Below are positions 1 through 11,045 of a stretch of DNA of 64,000 nt, piece after piece. The notes below the pieces were generated by a model, which was given only the letters and a program-made list of their open reading frames with translations, did no database searches and was not told the DNA's origin. This DNA comes from Marisa cornuarietis. Taxonomy: Eukaryota > Mollusca > Gastropoda > Architaenioglossa > Ampullariidae. Location: positions 207,550 through 271,549 of the forward strand of contig SMMW01000095.1 in NCBI GenBank assembly GCA_004794655.1. The letters run 5' to 3'. Within the stretch, counting starts at the first letter, position 1, and each line of letters starts with the position of its first letter. The position numbers were made by a program, and so were the translations under genes.

Positions 1-700
1 TAACTACACTACACTACATTACACTCCACTACACACACGTATACTGCATGGTAACTATACTACACTACACTACACAACACACACGTACATGCATGGTAAC
101 TACACTACACAACACTACACACGTAGACTGCATGGTAACTACACTACACTATACTACACTACGCTACACACACGTATACTGCATGGTAACTACCCTACAC
201 TACATTACACTCCACTACACACACGTATACTGCATGGTAACTATACTACACTACACTACACAACACACACGTACATGCATGGTAACTACACTACACAACA
301 CTGCACACGCATACTGCATGGTAACTACACTACACTACATTACACACACGTATACTGCATGGTAACTACACTACACTAATACACTCCACTACACTACACT
401 CCACTACACACACGTATACTGCATGGTAACTACACTACACTACACTACGCACGTATACTGCATGGTAACTACACTACACTACACTAATACACTACACACG
501 TATACTGCATGGTAACTACACTACACTACATTATACTCCACTACACATACGTATACTGCATGGTAACTACACTACACTATACTACACTGCGCTACACACA
601 CGTATACTGCATGGTAACTACACTCCACTACACTACACACGTATACTGCATGGTAACTACACTCCACTACACACACGTATACTGCATGGTAACTACACTA
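1..700. repeat. Irregular minisatellite with GCATGGTAACTAC core
   Basis: About 14 repeats of a core (CACGTATACTGCATGGTAAC) separated by variable runs of ACTAC/ACTCC pentamers, so unit length is irregular. The array begins before base 1. Several frames stay open only because the array lacks stop codons; it is not coding. Confidence 0.9.
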
Positions 701-1540
701 CACTACACTACTACACCTCACTACACTACAATATATTACATTCCACTCCACTATACTCTACTACACTACTACACACTACTACACTACACTATACTCCACT
801 ACACTACTACACTCCACTCCACTCCACTACACTACTACACTACACTACACTACACTCCACACCACTAGACTACACTACACTCCACTACACTACACTACTA
901 TACTCCACTTCCCTCCACTCCACTACTCTACTCTACTATACTCCACTTCACTCCACTCTACTACACTCCACTCCACTACACTACTACATTACACTCCAAA
1001 CCACTAGACTACACTACACTCCACTACACTACTATACTCCACTCCACTCCACTACACTACTACATTACACTCCAAACCACTACACTACACTCCACTACAC
1101 TCCACTACTATACTCCACTTCACTCCACTACACTACACTCCACACCACTAGACTACACTACACTCCATTAGACTTCTATACTCCACTTAACTTCACTCTA
1201 CTCCACTACTACACTACACTCCACACGCTACACTACACTCCACTCCACTACTATACCCCACTTCACTCCACTACACTACACTACTATACTCCACATCACT
1301 CCACTACACTACACTCCACACCACTAGACTACACTACACTCCACTAGACTACTATACTCCACTTCACTTCACTCCACTACACTACACTACACTACCATAC
1401 TCCACTTCAATCCACTTTACTACACTACACTACACTACACTCCACACCACTAGACTACACTACACTCCACTACACCACTCCACTCCACTACACTACTATA
1501 CTCCACTTTATTACACTACACTTCACTACACTACACTACT
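700..1540. repeat. Degenerate CTACA/CTCCA simple-sequence block
   Basis: Low-complexity DNA made of CTACACTACA, CTCCACTCCA and CACCACTAGACTACACTAC variants, with an ill-defined longer period (the CCACTAGACTACAC phrase recurs). It bridges the first minisatellite and the 63-bp array and probably shares its pentamer building blocks with both. Confidence 0.85.
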
Positions 1541-2870
1541 TAAGAAAGGTAAGAGTCACATGTCTAATAGAAGTGGACCCAATAAAGGACCTCCAGACAT
1601 AGAGGTTGTCGATACATTGTCAATACAAGTGGTCTCAGTCACTACACTACACTACACTGCACTACACTCTGTCGATACATTGTCAATACAACTGGTCTCA
1701 GTCACTACACTACACTACACTCTGTCGATACATTGTCAATACAACTGGTCTCAGTCACTACACTACACTACACTGCACTACACTCTGTCGATACATTGTC
1801 AATACAACTGGTCTCAGTCACTACACTCCACTACACTACACTACACTCTGTCAATACATTGTCAATACAACTGGTTTCAGTCACTACACTCCACTACCCT
1901 ACACTACACTCTGTCGATACATTGTCAATACAACTGGTCTCAGTCACTACACTACACTCTGTCAATACATTGTCAATACAACTGGTTTCAGTTACTACAC
2001 TCCACTACACTACACTACACTCTGTCGATATATTGTCAATACAACTGGTTTCAGTTACTACACTCCACTACACTACACTACACTCTGTCGATACATTGTC
2101 AATACAACTGGTTTCAGTTACTACACTCCACTACACTACACTACACTCTGTCGATACATTGTCAATACAACTGGTTTCAGTTACTACACTCCACTACACT
2201 ACACTACACTCTGTCGATACATTGTCAATACAACTGGTTTCAGTTACTACACTCCACTACACTACACTACACTCTGTCGATACATTGTCATTACAACTGG
2301 TTTCAGTTACTACACTCCACTACACTCTGTCGATACATTGTCAATACAACTGGTCTCAGTCAAGACACTACACTCCACTACACTGCACTCTGTCGATACA
2401 TTGTCAATACAACTGGTCTCAGTCAAGACACTACACTCCACTACACTCTATCGATACATTGTCAATACAACTGGTCTCAGTCACTACACAACACTACACT
2501 ACACTCTGTCGATACATTGTCAATACAACTGGTCTCAGTCACTACACTACACTCTGTCAATACATTGTCAATACAACTGGTCTCAGTCAAGACACTACAC
2601 TGCACTACACTCTATCGATACATTGTGAATACAACTGGTCTCAGTCACTACACAACACTACACCCTGTCGATACATTGTCAATACAACTTGTCTCAGTCA
2701 CTACACTACACTACACTACACTCTGTCGATACATTCTCATTACAACTGGTCTCAGTCACTACACTACACTACTTAAGAAAGGTATGATTCACATGTCCAA
2801 TAGAAGTAGACACAATAAAGGACCTCCAGACATTAGGGCTGTCAATACATTGTCGATACAAGTGGTTTCA
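1541..2870. repeat. 63-bp minisatellite bracketed by a direct repeat
   Basis: Units contain GTCGATACATTGTCAATACA followed by ACTGGTCTCAGTCACTACAC and a pentamer spacer. Regular units near 2020-2290 are exactly 63 bp apart. A non-repetitive phrase (TTAAGAAAGGTA, then CACATGTC, AATAGAAGT, AATAAAGGACCTCCAGACAT) occurs at both ends, near 1540-1600 and 2772-2835, so the array lies between two copies of an ancestral segment. Because 63 is a multiple of three, long frames stay open; they are not genes. Confidence 0.9.
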
Positions 2871-3496
2871 CCCAGATAGCAATGAAACATTTTATAAACG
2901 TTTTAAAAACGCTAACATAGTTGTAATAATGTAAAAGTTTGATATGAAACATTTTAGAAACATTTACCGAAAAAACATTAAAAACTGAAACATTTTGCAA
3001 ACATTTTAAAACGGTGGGAAACATTTGCAGAAAACTTCTTAAGATGTATGACGTAGGATTATGATGTAGTGAGTATGAGGTAGAATGTATGACGTAGTAA
3101 GGGATTGTTGAATGAGAGTAACCACACAGGATGTAAGCTATAGAACACAATATAGACGCTTACTATTAAGTAATATTCAAACTCTATTGTGTATTCTATT
3201 AAAATCTATGTTTGCCATGCACTTCGTATTGACGCAACGTTGGATTGTTTCCCTTGCTAACCCTAGGAGAAGATAATTTTCGTTTCAAAAACAAGATTGT
3301 TATCACCGTATTCTTAGTGAACCTTCGTAGAAATACGGTAAAACGTTGACGATGACAACTACAGTCAGAATATCAAGTGAGTCCTTAAACAGATGGCGCC
3401 ATTCTAAATTAAAAGTCACTTGATGTTGCCGCATCGGAATGCTAGATGCTACTATAGTGTAGTACTTAAAAACACCGCTTGTTTGCCCTCCAGCGA

Positions 3497-3720
3497 AGGG
3501 CCCCCGGTAGTGTAGTGGTTAAAACACTCGCTTGTCACCACCGCAGTGAGCAGCTCAGGGTTCAGATCTCGTCTCGTCTCTCTGTATGTGACACCTGTTC
3601 GCAGGGCTGGGCGGCGAGGGTTTTCTCCGGGTACTCCGGTTTCCTCCCCCCTCCCTTTCCCCCATAGTGCGAAATCACCGCAAGGTGGAAGCCCTTTCCA
3701 ACTAAATAAACAACAAACAA
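3497..3720 (+). mobile_element. tRNA-derived SINE nested in the 1.5-kb transposon
   Basis: A tRNA-like head has A box TAGTGTAGTGG (3508-3518) and a degenerate B box GGTTCAGATCT (3559-3569). A GGGTTTTCTCCGGGTACTCC / GGTTTCCTCCCCC body and an AACAAACAA tail follow. The flanks CCTCCAGCGA (3487-3496) and CCTCCAGTGA (3721-3730) look like a target duplication with one mutation. It is a dispersed repeat, not a functional tRNA gene. Confidence 0.75.
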
Positions 3721-3938
3721 CCTCCAGTGAGCAGGTGAGTTCACAGTGAGCAGGTGAGTTCAGATCTTATGTCGGAAATTCTCTTTATACGTCTTGCCCT
3801 GTATGACATGTGTCTGCCCCACTCTGTTACCAGCTCAGTCTTCTTTCTGGCTTGTAAATGTCTCTCCATGATGCAGCCTTAGTTGTTGGTTCAGAAGAAC
3901 TTGTCAGAGCTTTAGCTGAGGTGAGGATGAAGAAGCGT

Positions 3939-4055
3939 GAATGACGTCAGTTTGTCTCAATGGGTATGGATGACGTTAAAAGACGTGTGACGTGAGAAAA
4001 TGACATCAGTTTGTTTGAATGCGTATGGATGATGTCAAGAAATGTGTGACGTGAG
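3939..4055. repeat. Two-copy 58-bp tandem duplication with CRE-like sites
   Basis: Copies at 3939-3996 and 3998-4055 share AATGACGTCAGTTTG / AATGACATCAGTTTG, GTATGGATGA and GTGTGACGTGAG. The first copy carries a full CRE (TGACGTCA). It lies inside the inverted-repeat transposon. Confidence 0.7.
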
Positions 4056-4483
4056 AGAATCAGGGAAAACGAGAAGGGGCTGAATTGGAGTGAGGAGTGG
4101 AAGACTTTTTTATCTGTAGATAACAATTTATTTTCTGCTGAACCTGGAATTTGTCTGGCCCGTGCACGTCAATTGGAAGAGAGAAAGAGAGAGTGCGAGT
4201 CACGCTTCCCGGGGGTTGTGACACAACTACTAAATGTTTTACAGGAAAAATTTAGAAAGGTAGAAAATAAGTTTTAAAATAGTTTGAATGTAAACGTTTA
4301 TAAAACATTTTTCAGATGTGCAAGATAAACATTTCTAAATTTTCTGCAAACATTATTCAAACATTCGTAAGAGCATTTATAAAACATTTATAAAATGTTT
4401 AAATGCTATCTGGGCAGTCAAGACCTTTGCACTACGCCATACCTAAAGTCATCAAGAATAGACAACATTTCCAACAGTCACCG

Positions 4484-4741
4484 AGTGAGTGAGTGAGTGA
4501 GTGAGTGAGTGAGTGAGTGAGTGAGTGAGTGAGTGAGTGAGTGAGTGAGTGAGTGAGTGAGTGAGTGAGTGGAGAGACAATATTTGGAGGGAGTGAGGCA
4601 GAGAATGTGTGTAAGAGAGAATAAAGATAATGTGTGAGAGATAGAGAAGAGAGACAGCGCATGTGTGTAGGTGTATGTGTGTGTGTGTGCGTGCGTGCGT
4701 GCGCGTGCGTACGCGTGCGTGCGTGTGTGTGTGTGTGTGTG
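4484..4741. repeat. (GTGA)n and (TG)n microsatellites
   Basis: About 22 uninterrupted GTGA tetramers (4484-4571), a purine-rich spacer, then a TG/CG dinucleotide run (about 4668-4741). The GTGA run encodes Leu-Thr-His-Ser-type repeats on the minus strand; this is not a gene. Confidence 0.95.
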
Positions 4742-5480
4742 CGCATATAAACGTCCTCTCTATTAAGACTACCTCCCCAACACGACTTACGACCTAGAGC
4801 AAACGTCGCTTGTTGCCAAGTATCAGGCACTTTCTCAAGTACTGTAGACTGCTTCTGGCTGAGTGTTGACCGTATTTTACTGATTTCTGTAGAAATACCG
4901 TGAAATAAATTAATAAATAAATTAAGTGCATTTCCAAAGAGGCTTTTTGGTCATCGGATCGCTGGTCATTTCGACTCAACGCCATATCGCTCCAGCTATA
5001 CCAACCACCTACCTGAGCCGAATGGACCCCGCCATGACCATATCATCCCACATATCTACCCTCTCTGCCCTCACTGAATGTGAAACGAACTGAGGGGAAA
5101 CTTGTGAGTGCGATAGTGAGTGATTTTTATGAATGACGATGAGGTTGAGTCCTGAACTCCATCAGAACCATGTCGTGTAGGTGATGTATGGACGTCCAGG
5201 CCTGGCCCTGATCCCCTGAATTCAGATGCAAGAACTTTGTATGATTCTGACAGAATTTAATTCACATTTAAGCTAGTTCTAAGGTTCGTTGAAGGGACTT
5301 CTGCTTAGATTTGAAATTCTGTGCGTATAATTAGCTTTAAAATTATTTTACCCTATGCACGTGCCAAAGCCCGGGAGCTCACGTATTTTTTCTGTGGTGT
5401 TTGTAGGAACAAAACATGTCATCTAACCTCTAAGCTTTCTATGGCGGAAATATCCTGTCGCCGGTCTGCACGTGCAAGAA
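4742..5480. other. Unique DNA without recognisable gene
   Basis: No exon with convincing splice sites, no protein similarity I recognise, and no repeat structure apart from short A/T runs. Confidence 0.6.
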
Positions 5481-5514
5481 GTTTGAAATAAATATTTGAG
5501 CAAGAAGCTGACAC

Positions 5515-5720
5515 CATGAGAGACACTGCGCCGCCTAGTGGCGGCTGTCAAAGCCAACGACTGCACGCCCGCCCAAGAATATTGCAGCATGTGTTGGTGG
5601 GTTACTCGCTCCGTTAAGATTTATCATCGACGAGGGACTCGTCGGCTGTCTTTATGGGCATCACCTGAGTACAGACGTCACTTGTCGTGTCCCTTATATA
5701 AGGGCGGCAAGAAGGTAGCA
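5515..5720 (+). promoter_or_regulatory. TATA-like palindrome and GC hairpin, possible promoter
   Basis: A perfect 14-bp palindrome CCCTTATATAAGGG (5691-5704) contains a TATA-like core and lies 150 bp after an inverted repeat GCCGCC-TAGT-GGCGGC. GC content rises here relative to the surrounding arrays. It could be a core promoter, part of an LTR, or chance; no transcript unit is visible downstream, where minisatellites start at once. Confidence 0.25.
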
Positions 5721-5754
5721 CGTCAACGTCTTTGAACCTGGGCTGTACACTTCT

Positions 5755-5862
5755 GAAAAGCTGAAACACCTGTAACACACCTGTAAAACACCTGTAACAC
5801 ACCTGTCAAACACCTGTAACACACCTGTCAAACACCTGTCAAACACCTGTAACACACCTGTC
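5755..5862. repeat. 12-bp minisatellite (CACCTGTMAAA)
   Basis: About nine copies alternating ACACCTGTAAC, ACACCTGTCAA and ACACCTGTAAA. Confidence 0.85.
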
Positions 5863-5968
5863 ATATAGAGAGCTGTAAACAGCTATAGGCAGCTATAGAC
5901 AGCTGTAGGCAGTTATAGAGAGCTGTAGGCAGTTATAGACAGCTATAGACAGCTATAGACACCTGTAG
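5863..5968. repeat. 11-12-bp minisatellite (AGCTATAGAC)
   Basis: About nine copies of AGCTGTAGGC / AGCTATAGAC / AGTTATAGAG variants, directly abutting the previous array. Confidence 0.85.
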
Positions 5969-5969
5969 A

Positions 5970-6815
5970 CATACTATGTGTAGATGTGTGCCTCGTCAGT
6001 CGCTGTACCGATGGGTGCCTCATTACTGTACACACTGTGCCTCATCACTCATTGTACAGATGTGTTCCTCGTCAGTCATTGTACATATTTATTTCTCCTC
6101 ATCATTGTACACATTGCTGCTTATCAATCATTGTTGTGAGCTATAAATATACTAAACACGGATGTGTGCTTAACGAGTCATCGTACAGATGTAAGCCTCA
6201 TCAGTGATTGTACAGATACATGTCATCAGTGATTGTACAGATACATGTCAAAAGTGATTATACAGATACATAAGATACATATGTCATCAGTGATTGTACA
6301 GATACATATGTCATCAGTGATTGTACAGATACATGTCATCAGTGATTGTAAAGATACATGTCAACAATGATTGTACAGATACATAAGATATATATATGTC
6401 AACAGTGATTGTCCAGATACATAAGATACATCTGTCATCAGTGATTGTCCAGATACATGTGTCATCAGTGATTGTACAGATACATGTCAACAATGATTGT
6501 ACAGATACATAAGATACATATGTCATCAGTGATTGTACAGATACATGTCATCAGTGATTATACAGATACATGTGTCAACAGTGATTGTACAGATACATAA
6601 GATACGTGTGTCATCAGTTATTGTACAGATACATGTCATCAGTGATTGTACAGATACACATGTCATCAGTGATTGTACAGATACATGTCATCAGTGGTTG
6701 TAGAGATACATGTGTCATCAGTGATTGTACAGATACACATGTCATCAACGATTGTGCAGATACACATGTCATCAGTGACTGTACATATACATGTCATCAG
6801 GGGTTGTACAGATAC
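5970..6815. repeat. 25-bp minisatellite (GTGATTGTACAGATACATGTC)
   Basis: Starts as degenerate units (GTACAGATGTGTGCCTC, CATCACTCATTG) and becomes regular from about 6190 with TCATCAGTGATTGTACAGAT units, some carrying an extra ACATAAGATAC insert. Its last unit (GATACGTGTGTCTATACG) runs directly into the next array. Confidence 0.9.
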
Positions 6816-9020
6816 GTGTGTCTATACGTATCTCACTGTCTGTTATCTTTATGTTGTTCAGTGTGTCTATACGTATCTCACTGTCTGTTATCTTTATGTT
6901 GTTCATTGTGTCTATATGTATCTCACCCTCCACTGTCTGTTATCTTTATGTTGTTCAGTGTGTCTATACGTGTCTCACCCTCCACTGTCTGTTATCTTTA
7001 TGTTGTTCAGTGTGTCTATACGTATCTCACCCTCCACTGTCTGTTATCTTTATGTTGTTCAGTGTGTCTATACATATCTCACTGTCTGTTATCTTTATGT
7101 TGGTCAGTGTGTCTATACGTATCTCACCCTCCACTGTCTGTTATCTTTATGTTGGTCAGTGTGTCTATACGTATCTCACTGTCTGTTATCTTTATGTTGT
7201 TCAGTGTGTCTATACGTGTCTCACCCTCCACTGTCTGTTATCTTTATGTTGTTCAGTGTGTCTATACGTATCTCACCCTCCACTCTGTTATCTTTATGTT
7301 GTTCAGTGTGTCTATTGTATCTCACCCTCCACTGTCTGTTATCTTTATGTTGTTCAGTGTGTCTATACGTGTATCTCACCCTCCACTGTCTGTTATCTTT
7401 ATGTTGTTCAGTGTGTCTATACGTATCTCACTGTGTTATCTTTATGTTGTTCAGTGTGTCTATACATATCTCACCCTCCACTGTCTGTTATCTTTATGTT
7501 GTTCAGTGTGTCTATACGTATCTCACCTTCCACTGTCTGCTATCTTTATGTTGTTCAGTGTGTCTTTACATATCTCACCCTCCACTGTCTGTTATCTTTA
7601 TGTTGTTCAGTGTGTCTATACGTGTCTCACCCTCCACTGTCTGTTATCTTTATGTTGTTCAGTGTGTCTATACGTATCTCACTGTCTGTTATCTTTATGT
7701 TGTTCAGTGTGTCTATACGTATCTCACCCTCCACTGTCTGTTATCTTTATGTTGTTCAGTGTGTCTATACGTATCTCACCCTCCACTGTCTGTTATCTTT
7801 ATGTTGTTCAGTGTGTCTATACGTGTCTCACCCTCCACTGTCTGTTATCTTTATGTTGTTCAGTGTGTCTATACGTATCTCACTGTCTGTTATCTTTATG
7901 TTGTTCAGTGTGTCTATACGTATCTCACTGTCTGTTATCTTTATGTTGTTCAGTGTGTCTATACGTGTCTCACCCTCCACTGTCTGTTATCTTTAATGTT
8001 GTTCAGTGTGTCTATACATATCTCACTGTCTGTTATCTTTATGTTGTTCAGTGTGTCTATACGTATCTCACCCTCCACTGTCTGTTATCTTTATGCTGTT
8101 CAGTGTGTCTATACATATCTCACTGTCTGTTATCTTTATGCTGTTCAGTGTGTCTATACGTATCTCACCCTCCACTGTCTGTTATCTTTATGTTGGTCAG
8201 TGTGTCTATACGTATCTCACCCTCCACTGTCTGTTATCTTTATGTTGTTCAGTGTGTCTATACGTGTCTCACCCTCCACTGTCTGTTATCTTTATGTTGT
8301 TCAGTGTGTCTATACGTATCTCACTGTCTGTTATCTTTATGTTGGTCAGTGTGTCTATACGTATCTCACTGTCTGTTATCTTTATGTTGTTCATTGTGTC
8401 TATATGTATCTCACCCTCCACTGTCTGTTATCTTTATGTTGTTCAGTGTGTCTATACGTGTCTCACCCTCCACTGTCTGTTATCTTTATGTTGTTCAGTG
8501 TGTCTATACGTATCTCACCCTCCACTGTCTGTTATCTTTATGTTGTTCAGTGTGTCTATACATATCTCACTGTCTGTTATCTTTATGTTGGTCAGTGTGT
8601 CTATACGTATCTCACCCTCCACTGTCTGTTATCTTTATGTTGGTCAGTGTGTCTATACGTATCTCACTGTCTGTTATCTTTATGTTGTTCAGTGTGTCTA
8701 CACGTATCTCACCCTCCACTGTCTGTTATCTTTATGTTGTTCAGTGTGTCTATACGTATCTCATCCTCCACTGTCTGTTATCTTTATGTTGTTCAGCGTG
8801 TCTATACCTATCTCACTCTCCACTGTCTGTTATCTTTTTGTTGTTCAGTGTTCCTATACGTATCTCACTATCTACTGTTATATTTATGTTGGTCAGTGTG
8901 TCTCTACGTATCTCACCCTCCACTGTCTGTTATCTTTATGTTTGTCAGTGTGTCTCTACGTATCTCACCCTCCACTGTCTGTTATCTTTATATTGTTCAG
9001 TGTGTCTACACGTATCTCAA
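6816..9020. repeat. 2.2-kb minisatellite of 45- and 52-bp units, LINE-derived
   Basis: Roughly 45 units contain ATCTTTATGTTGTTCAGTGT then GTCTATACGTATCTCACTGT. Two size classes (45 and 52 bp) differ by a CCCTCCA insertion. Point variants (TTGGTCAG, TACGTGTCTC, TACATATCTC, TTCATTGTG) mark unit types whose order is repeated at 6.84-7.21 and 8.34-8.70 kb. The unit is about 86% identical over 42 bp to the 3' region of the L2-like LINE at 51.3 kb (minus strand). All three plus frames are open because the units lack stop codons. Confidence 0.92.
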
Positions 9021-9150
9021 ACATCTGTACATAATCTGATGAGGGTAACATCATTACATAGTCTGATGAGGGAAACTTCTGTACATAGTCTGATGAGGCA
9101 AACATCTGTACATAGTCTGATGAGGCAATCATCTGTTTAATATCTGATGA
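9021..9150. repeat. 27-bp minisatellite (ACATAGTCTGATGAGG)
   Basis: Five copies of CATCTGTACATAGTCTGATG followed by AGGCAA/AGGGAA, adjoining the large array. Confidence 0.85.
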
Positions 9151-9334
9151 GGCACATAATTATTATTCCTGTGATTACAAAGTAGTGTCCTTTGGCTTAA
9201 TTGGGTTGAGGGTCACCTCTTTCCTTCTTTTGTTTCCTTCGTCTTCTTTATGTCGTTACCAGTAACTTTCATTGAAGGCGATGTCAACTTTTTATCAGTG
9301 TTCTTGTTTTGCTGCCTGCTATTGCTCAGGATTG

Positions 9335-9404
9335 GTTGTGTGTGTGTGTGTGTGTTGTTGTGTGTTGGTATGTGTGTTGGTGTGTGTGTTTTTCTGTGTG
9401 TTGC

Positions 9405-9436
<32 letters not shown>

Positions 9437-9485
9437 GGTGTATGTGTTTGTGTGTGTGTTTTTGTGTGCGTTGGTGTATGTGTGT
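9335..9485. repeat. (TG)n-rich microsatellite
   Basis: TG dinucleotide runs broken by TTG and TAT variants. The LTR-like element begins at its right edge, so target duplication there cannot be read cleanly. Confidence 0.9.
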
Positions 9486-10705
9486 TGTCACAAACCTGCT
9501 GTTTTAAAATATATTTTTTTATCCCGAAGGGGGGCAGGGAACGGAGCTGGAAGGGGGAGGTGTGAGCGGAAGAGTTAATGTGTTTATGGGTGTGAGGTCT
9601 GAGTGGGTGAGTCAGTGCCGGGCCGTGATGGCCGGCCGGCCGCTTAATTAACTTGTGTTGACAAGTTGTTTTGAAAAAATAGTGACGAAAGGAGAGAGTG
9701 TTGGGGGTTTCTTTGTTTCCATTGTTTTATGGTGATAAAGTTTTTTTATGAGAGCAAGGGAGGAAGAGCAGTTCCTCGTTATTAAACACCGCAAGTCTGT
9801 GGAGGACTTGCTAACAAACAGCCATTCAAGACTTCTCCTCCAAGTCTGCTCCAGACTTGTTTTTCCCCCCCAGCAACAGTCTGATCAGGACTATTACTTT
9901 GTCCCTCCGGACACCTGGAGAACACCGAGGAGACTAACTACTCTGTCCTCTCGAAGACCCGAGTGCGAAGAGTTAAGCCTTGACTGGCTGTTCACAAGTC
10001 CTCAACAGACTTGTGGTTGTGGTGTGTGGGCCTTGACCGGCTGTGTTTTGTGAACAAGTCCTGACGGATTGTTCAGTGTCTGTCATATTGAGCCTGTTAA
10101 GGTGAGTGTCTATTTATGTCGATTTTTGTTGTTGTTGTTGTAAATCGGTGAGGCGGTGTTTTGATTTTTTTGTGAAATGGCGAAATTTTTGTATTGGATG
10201 AGAGTGATATTATACGTGTATATTTTAAGGATGAAGATGGGGTAAAAAGTAGTATTGGTTGTGGAGAGAGTTTTAGTTTTGAAATTACCAATTTTTAAAA
10301 TATTGGTTATATTCTCTCCAGGTTTTTCTTCTTCTTTGTTTTCTTCGTTTGTTCTTCTTCTGACAGGGTTTCTGATGTATCTACCTTATTCATCTACGGT
10401 CTTATTGGATTACCACTGACTACTGGGAAAACAGCGGTACCTGCAGAAGTTAGCGGATTATTATAAGTGGTGACTTTGTGTTATTTACGAGTGGTGACAT
10501 CGATATACAGAACAGTGGATATTATAAGACAATGAACGAAACTGTGTGGGGACTGTGAGATTAGTCATTGAGAGCTGCTTTGTATACATATGTTTTTATT
10601 TTTTTCTCTTCAAATTATATTTTCTTCTTTAAATTCAAATTGTGGTTGTTGTTTTAATATTCAATTACTGACTCGTCTGAAAGGCACTGTAGAGTGCAGG
10701 TGACA
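9486..10705 (+). mobile_element. LTR-like element, copy 1 (plus orientation)
   Basis: Begins TGTCACAAACCTGCTG and ends CTGTAGAGTGCAGGTGACA. The copy at 12902-14160 (minus) begins TGTGACAAACCTACTG and ends CTGTAGAGTGCACGTGACA, and they share internal blocks (GGAGGTGTGAGCGG / GGAGGTGCGAAAAGCG; TCATATTGAGCCTGTTAAGG / TCATATTGAACCTGTTGAGG). TG...CA ends with TGTCAC/GTGACA inverted tips are typical of LTRs, and no internal retrotransposon genes are seen, so a solo LTR is likely. The block at 9800-10080 carries several AAGTC...GACTT imperfect palindromes. A donor-like AAG/GTGAGT lies near 10101. Confidence 0.6.
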
Positions 10706-10825
10706 GTGTGTGTGTGTGTTGCTGTGTGTGTTTTTCTCTGTGTGTGTGTGTGTGTGTATGGTGTGTGTGTGTGTGTGTTACGCGGACGTTTCAGCTTGTT
10801 ATTTTAACGTGTACATTTGTTGCAG

Positions 10826-10952
10826 TGCTTACTGGGTGGAAGAGACTGCTCTGGTGGCCCCACCTGTTGTGATAGCCAGTTTGTCACGTACAGTTGCAGA
10901 GGAGTCTTCGTTGTCAGCAGCAATGAGACCCTAAACCTTTGTGTAGGCAGAT
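10826..10952 (+). CDS. Candidate terminal exon, cysteine-rich C-terminus
   Basis: A good acceptor (TTTTAAC branch-like site, T-rich tract, TTTGTTGCAG ending at 10825) is followed by an open frame of 42 codons ending in TGA at 10950-10952, then AATAAA at 11046 and a GT-rich stretch. In this frame there are six cysteines with spacing C-x6-C-x5-CC-x8-C-x14-C and an N-E-T glycosylation sequon, which suggests a secreted, disulphide-bonded peptide. The C-C-CC-C-C order is that of inhibitor-cystine-knot peptides, but the last loops are longer than usual, so no family is assigned. A second frame (starting at base 10827) is also open, for about 36 codons, and the upstream exon is not identified, so the frame is not proven. 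It is not readable as a complete gene. Confidence 0.4.
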
Positions 10953-11045
10953 GATTAAAGGTTCGCCTTTAGTGACCTCAGCCATTCTGAAAATGCCGAT
11001 ATGATAGAACAGGCGGTCAGATATTCCGTCTCCATGTCCTGGCTG

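Larger units (their letters stand above)
2871..4414. mobile_element. Non-autonomous DNA transposon with terminal inverted repeats
   Basis: The left end CCCAGATAGCA and the right end, read on the other strand, CCCAGATAGCA form inverted repeats that continue imperfectly for about 45 bp through AAACATTTTATAAA motifs. Subterminal DNA on both sides is rich in AAACATTT repeats. A 2-bp CA flanks each end, and removing the element plus one CA restores the minisatellite phrase TTTCAGTCAAGAC, which supports the exact boundaries. No transposase is visible. I do not assign a superfamily; a 2-bp target duplication that is not TA argues against a standard Tc1/mariner element. Confidence 0.75.

Noticed and set aside
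1560..2879. Open frames of 340-439 codons in the 63-bp array
   Set aside because: Unit length is a multiple of three without stops, so several frames stay open by structure alone.
3497..3570. tRNA gene
   Set aside because: B box is degenerate, no cloverleaf can be closed, and a SINE body and tail follow.
6585..9140. Very long open frames (up to 851 codons) across the 45/52-bp array
   Set aside because: All three plus frames are open because the repeated unit has no stop codons; no start context, splice sites or domain. It is a minisatellite.
9021..9150. CTGATGAGG...GAAAC resembling a hammerhead ribozyme core
   Set aside because: CTGATGA and GAAA-like bases occur but there is no stem II and no pairing arms; it is part of a short tandem repeat.
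1..9150. CRISPR array
   Set aside because: Repeats are contiguous minisatellites with no unique spacers, and the genome is eukaryotic.
9748..10053. 101-codon frame in LTR-like copy 1
   Set aside because: Not preserved in the homologous inverted copy; contains the palindromic repeats.
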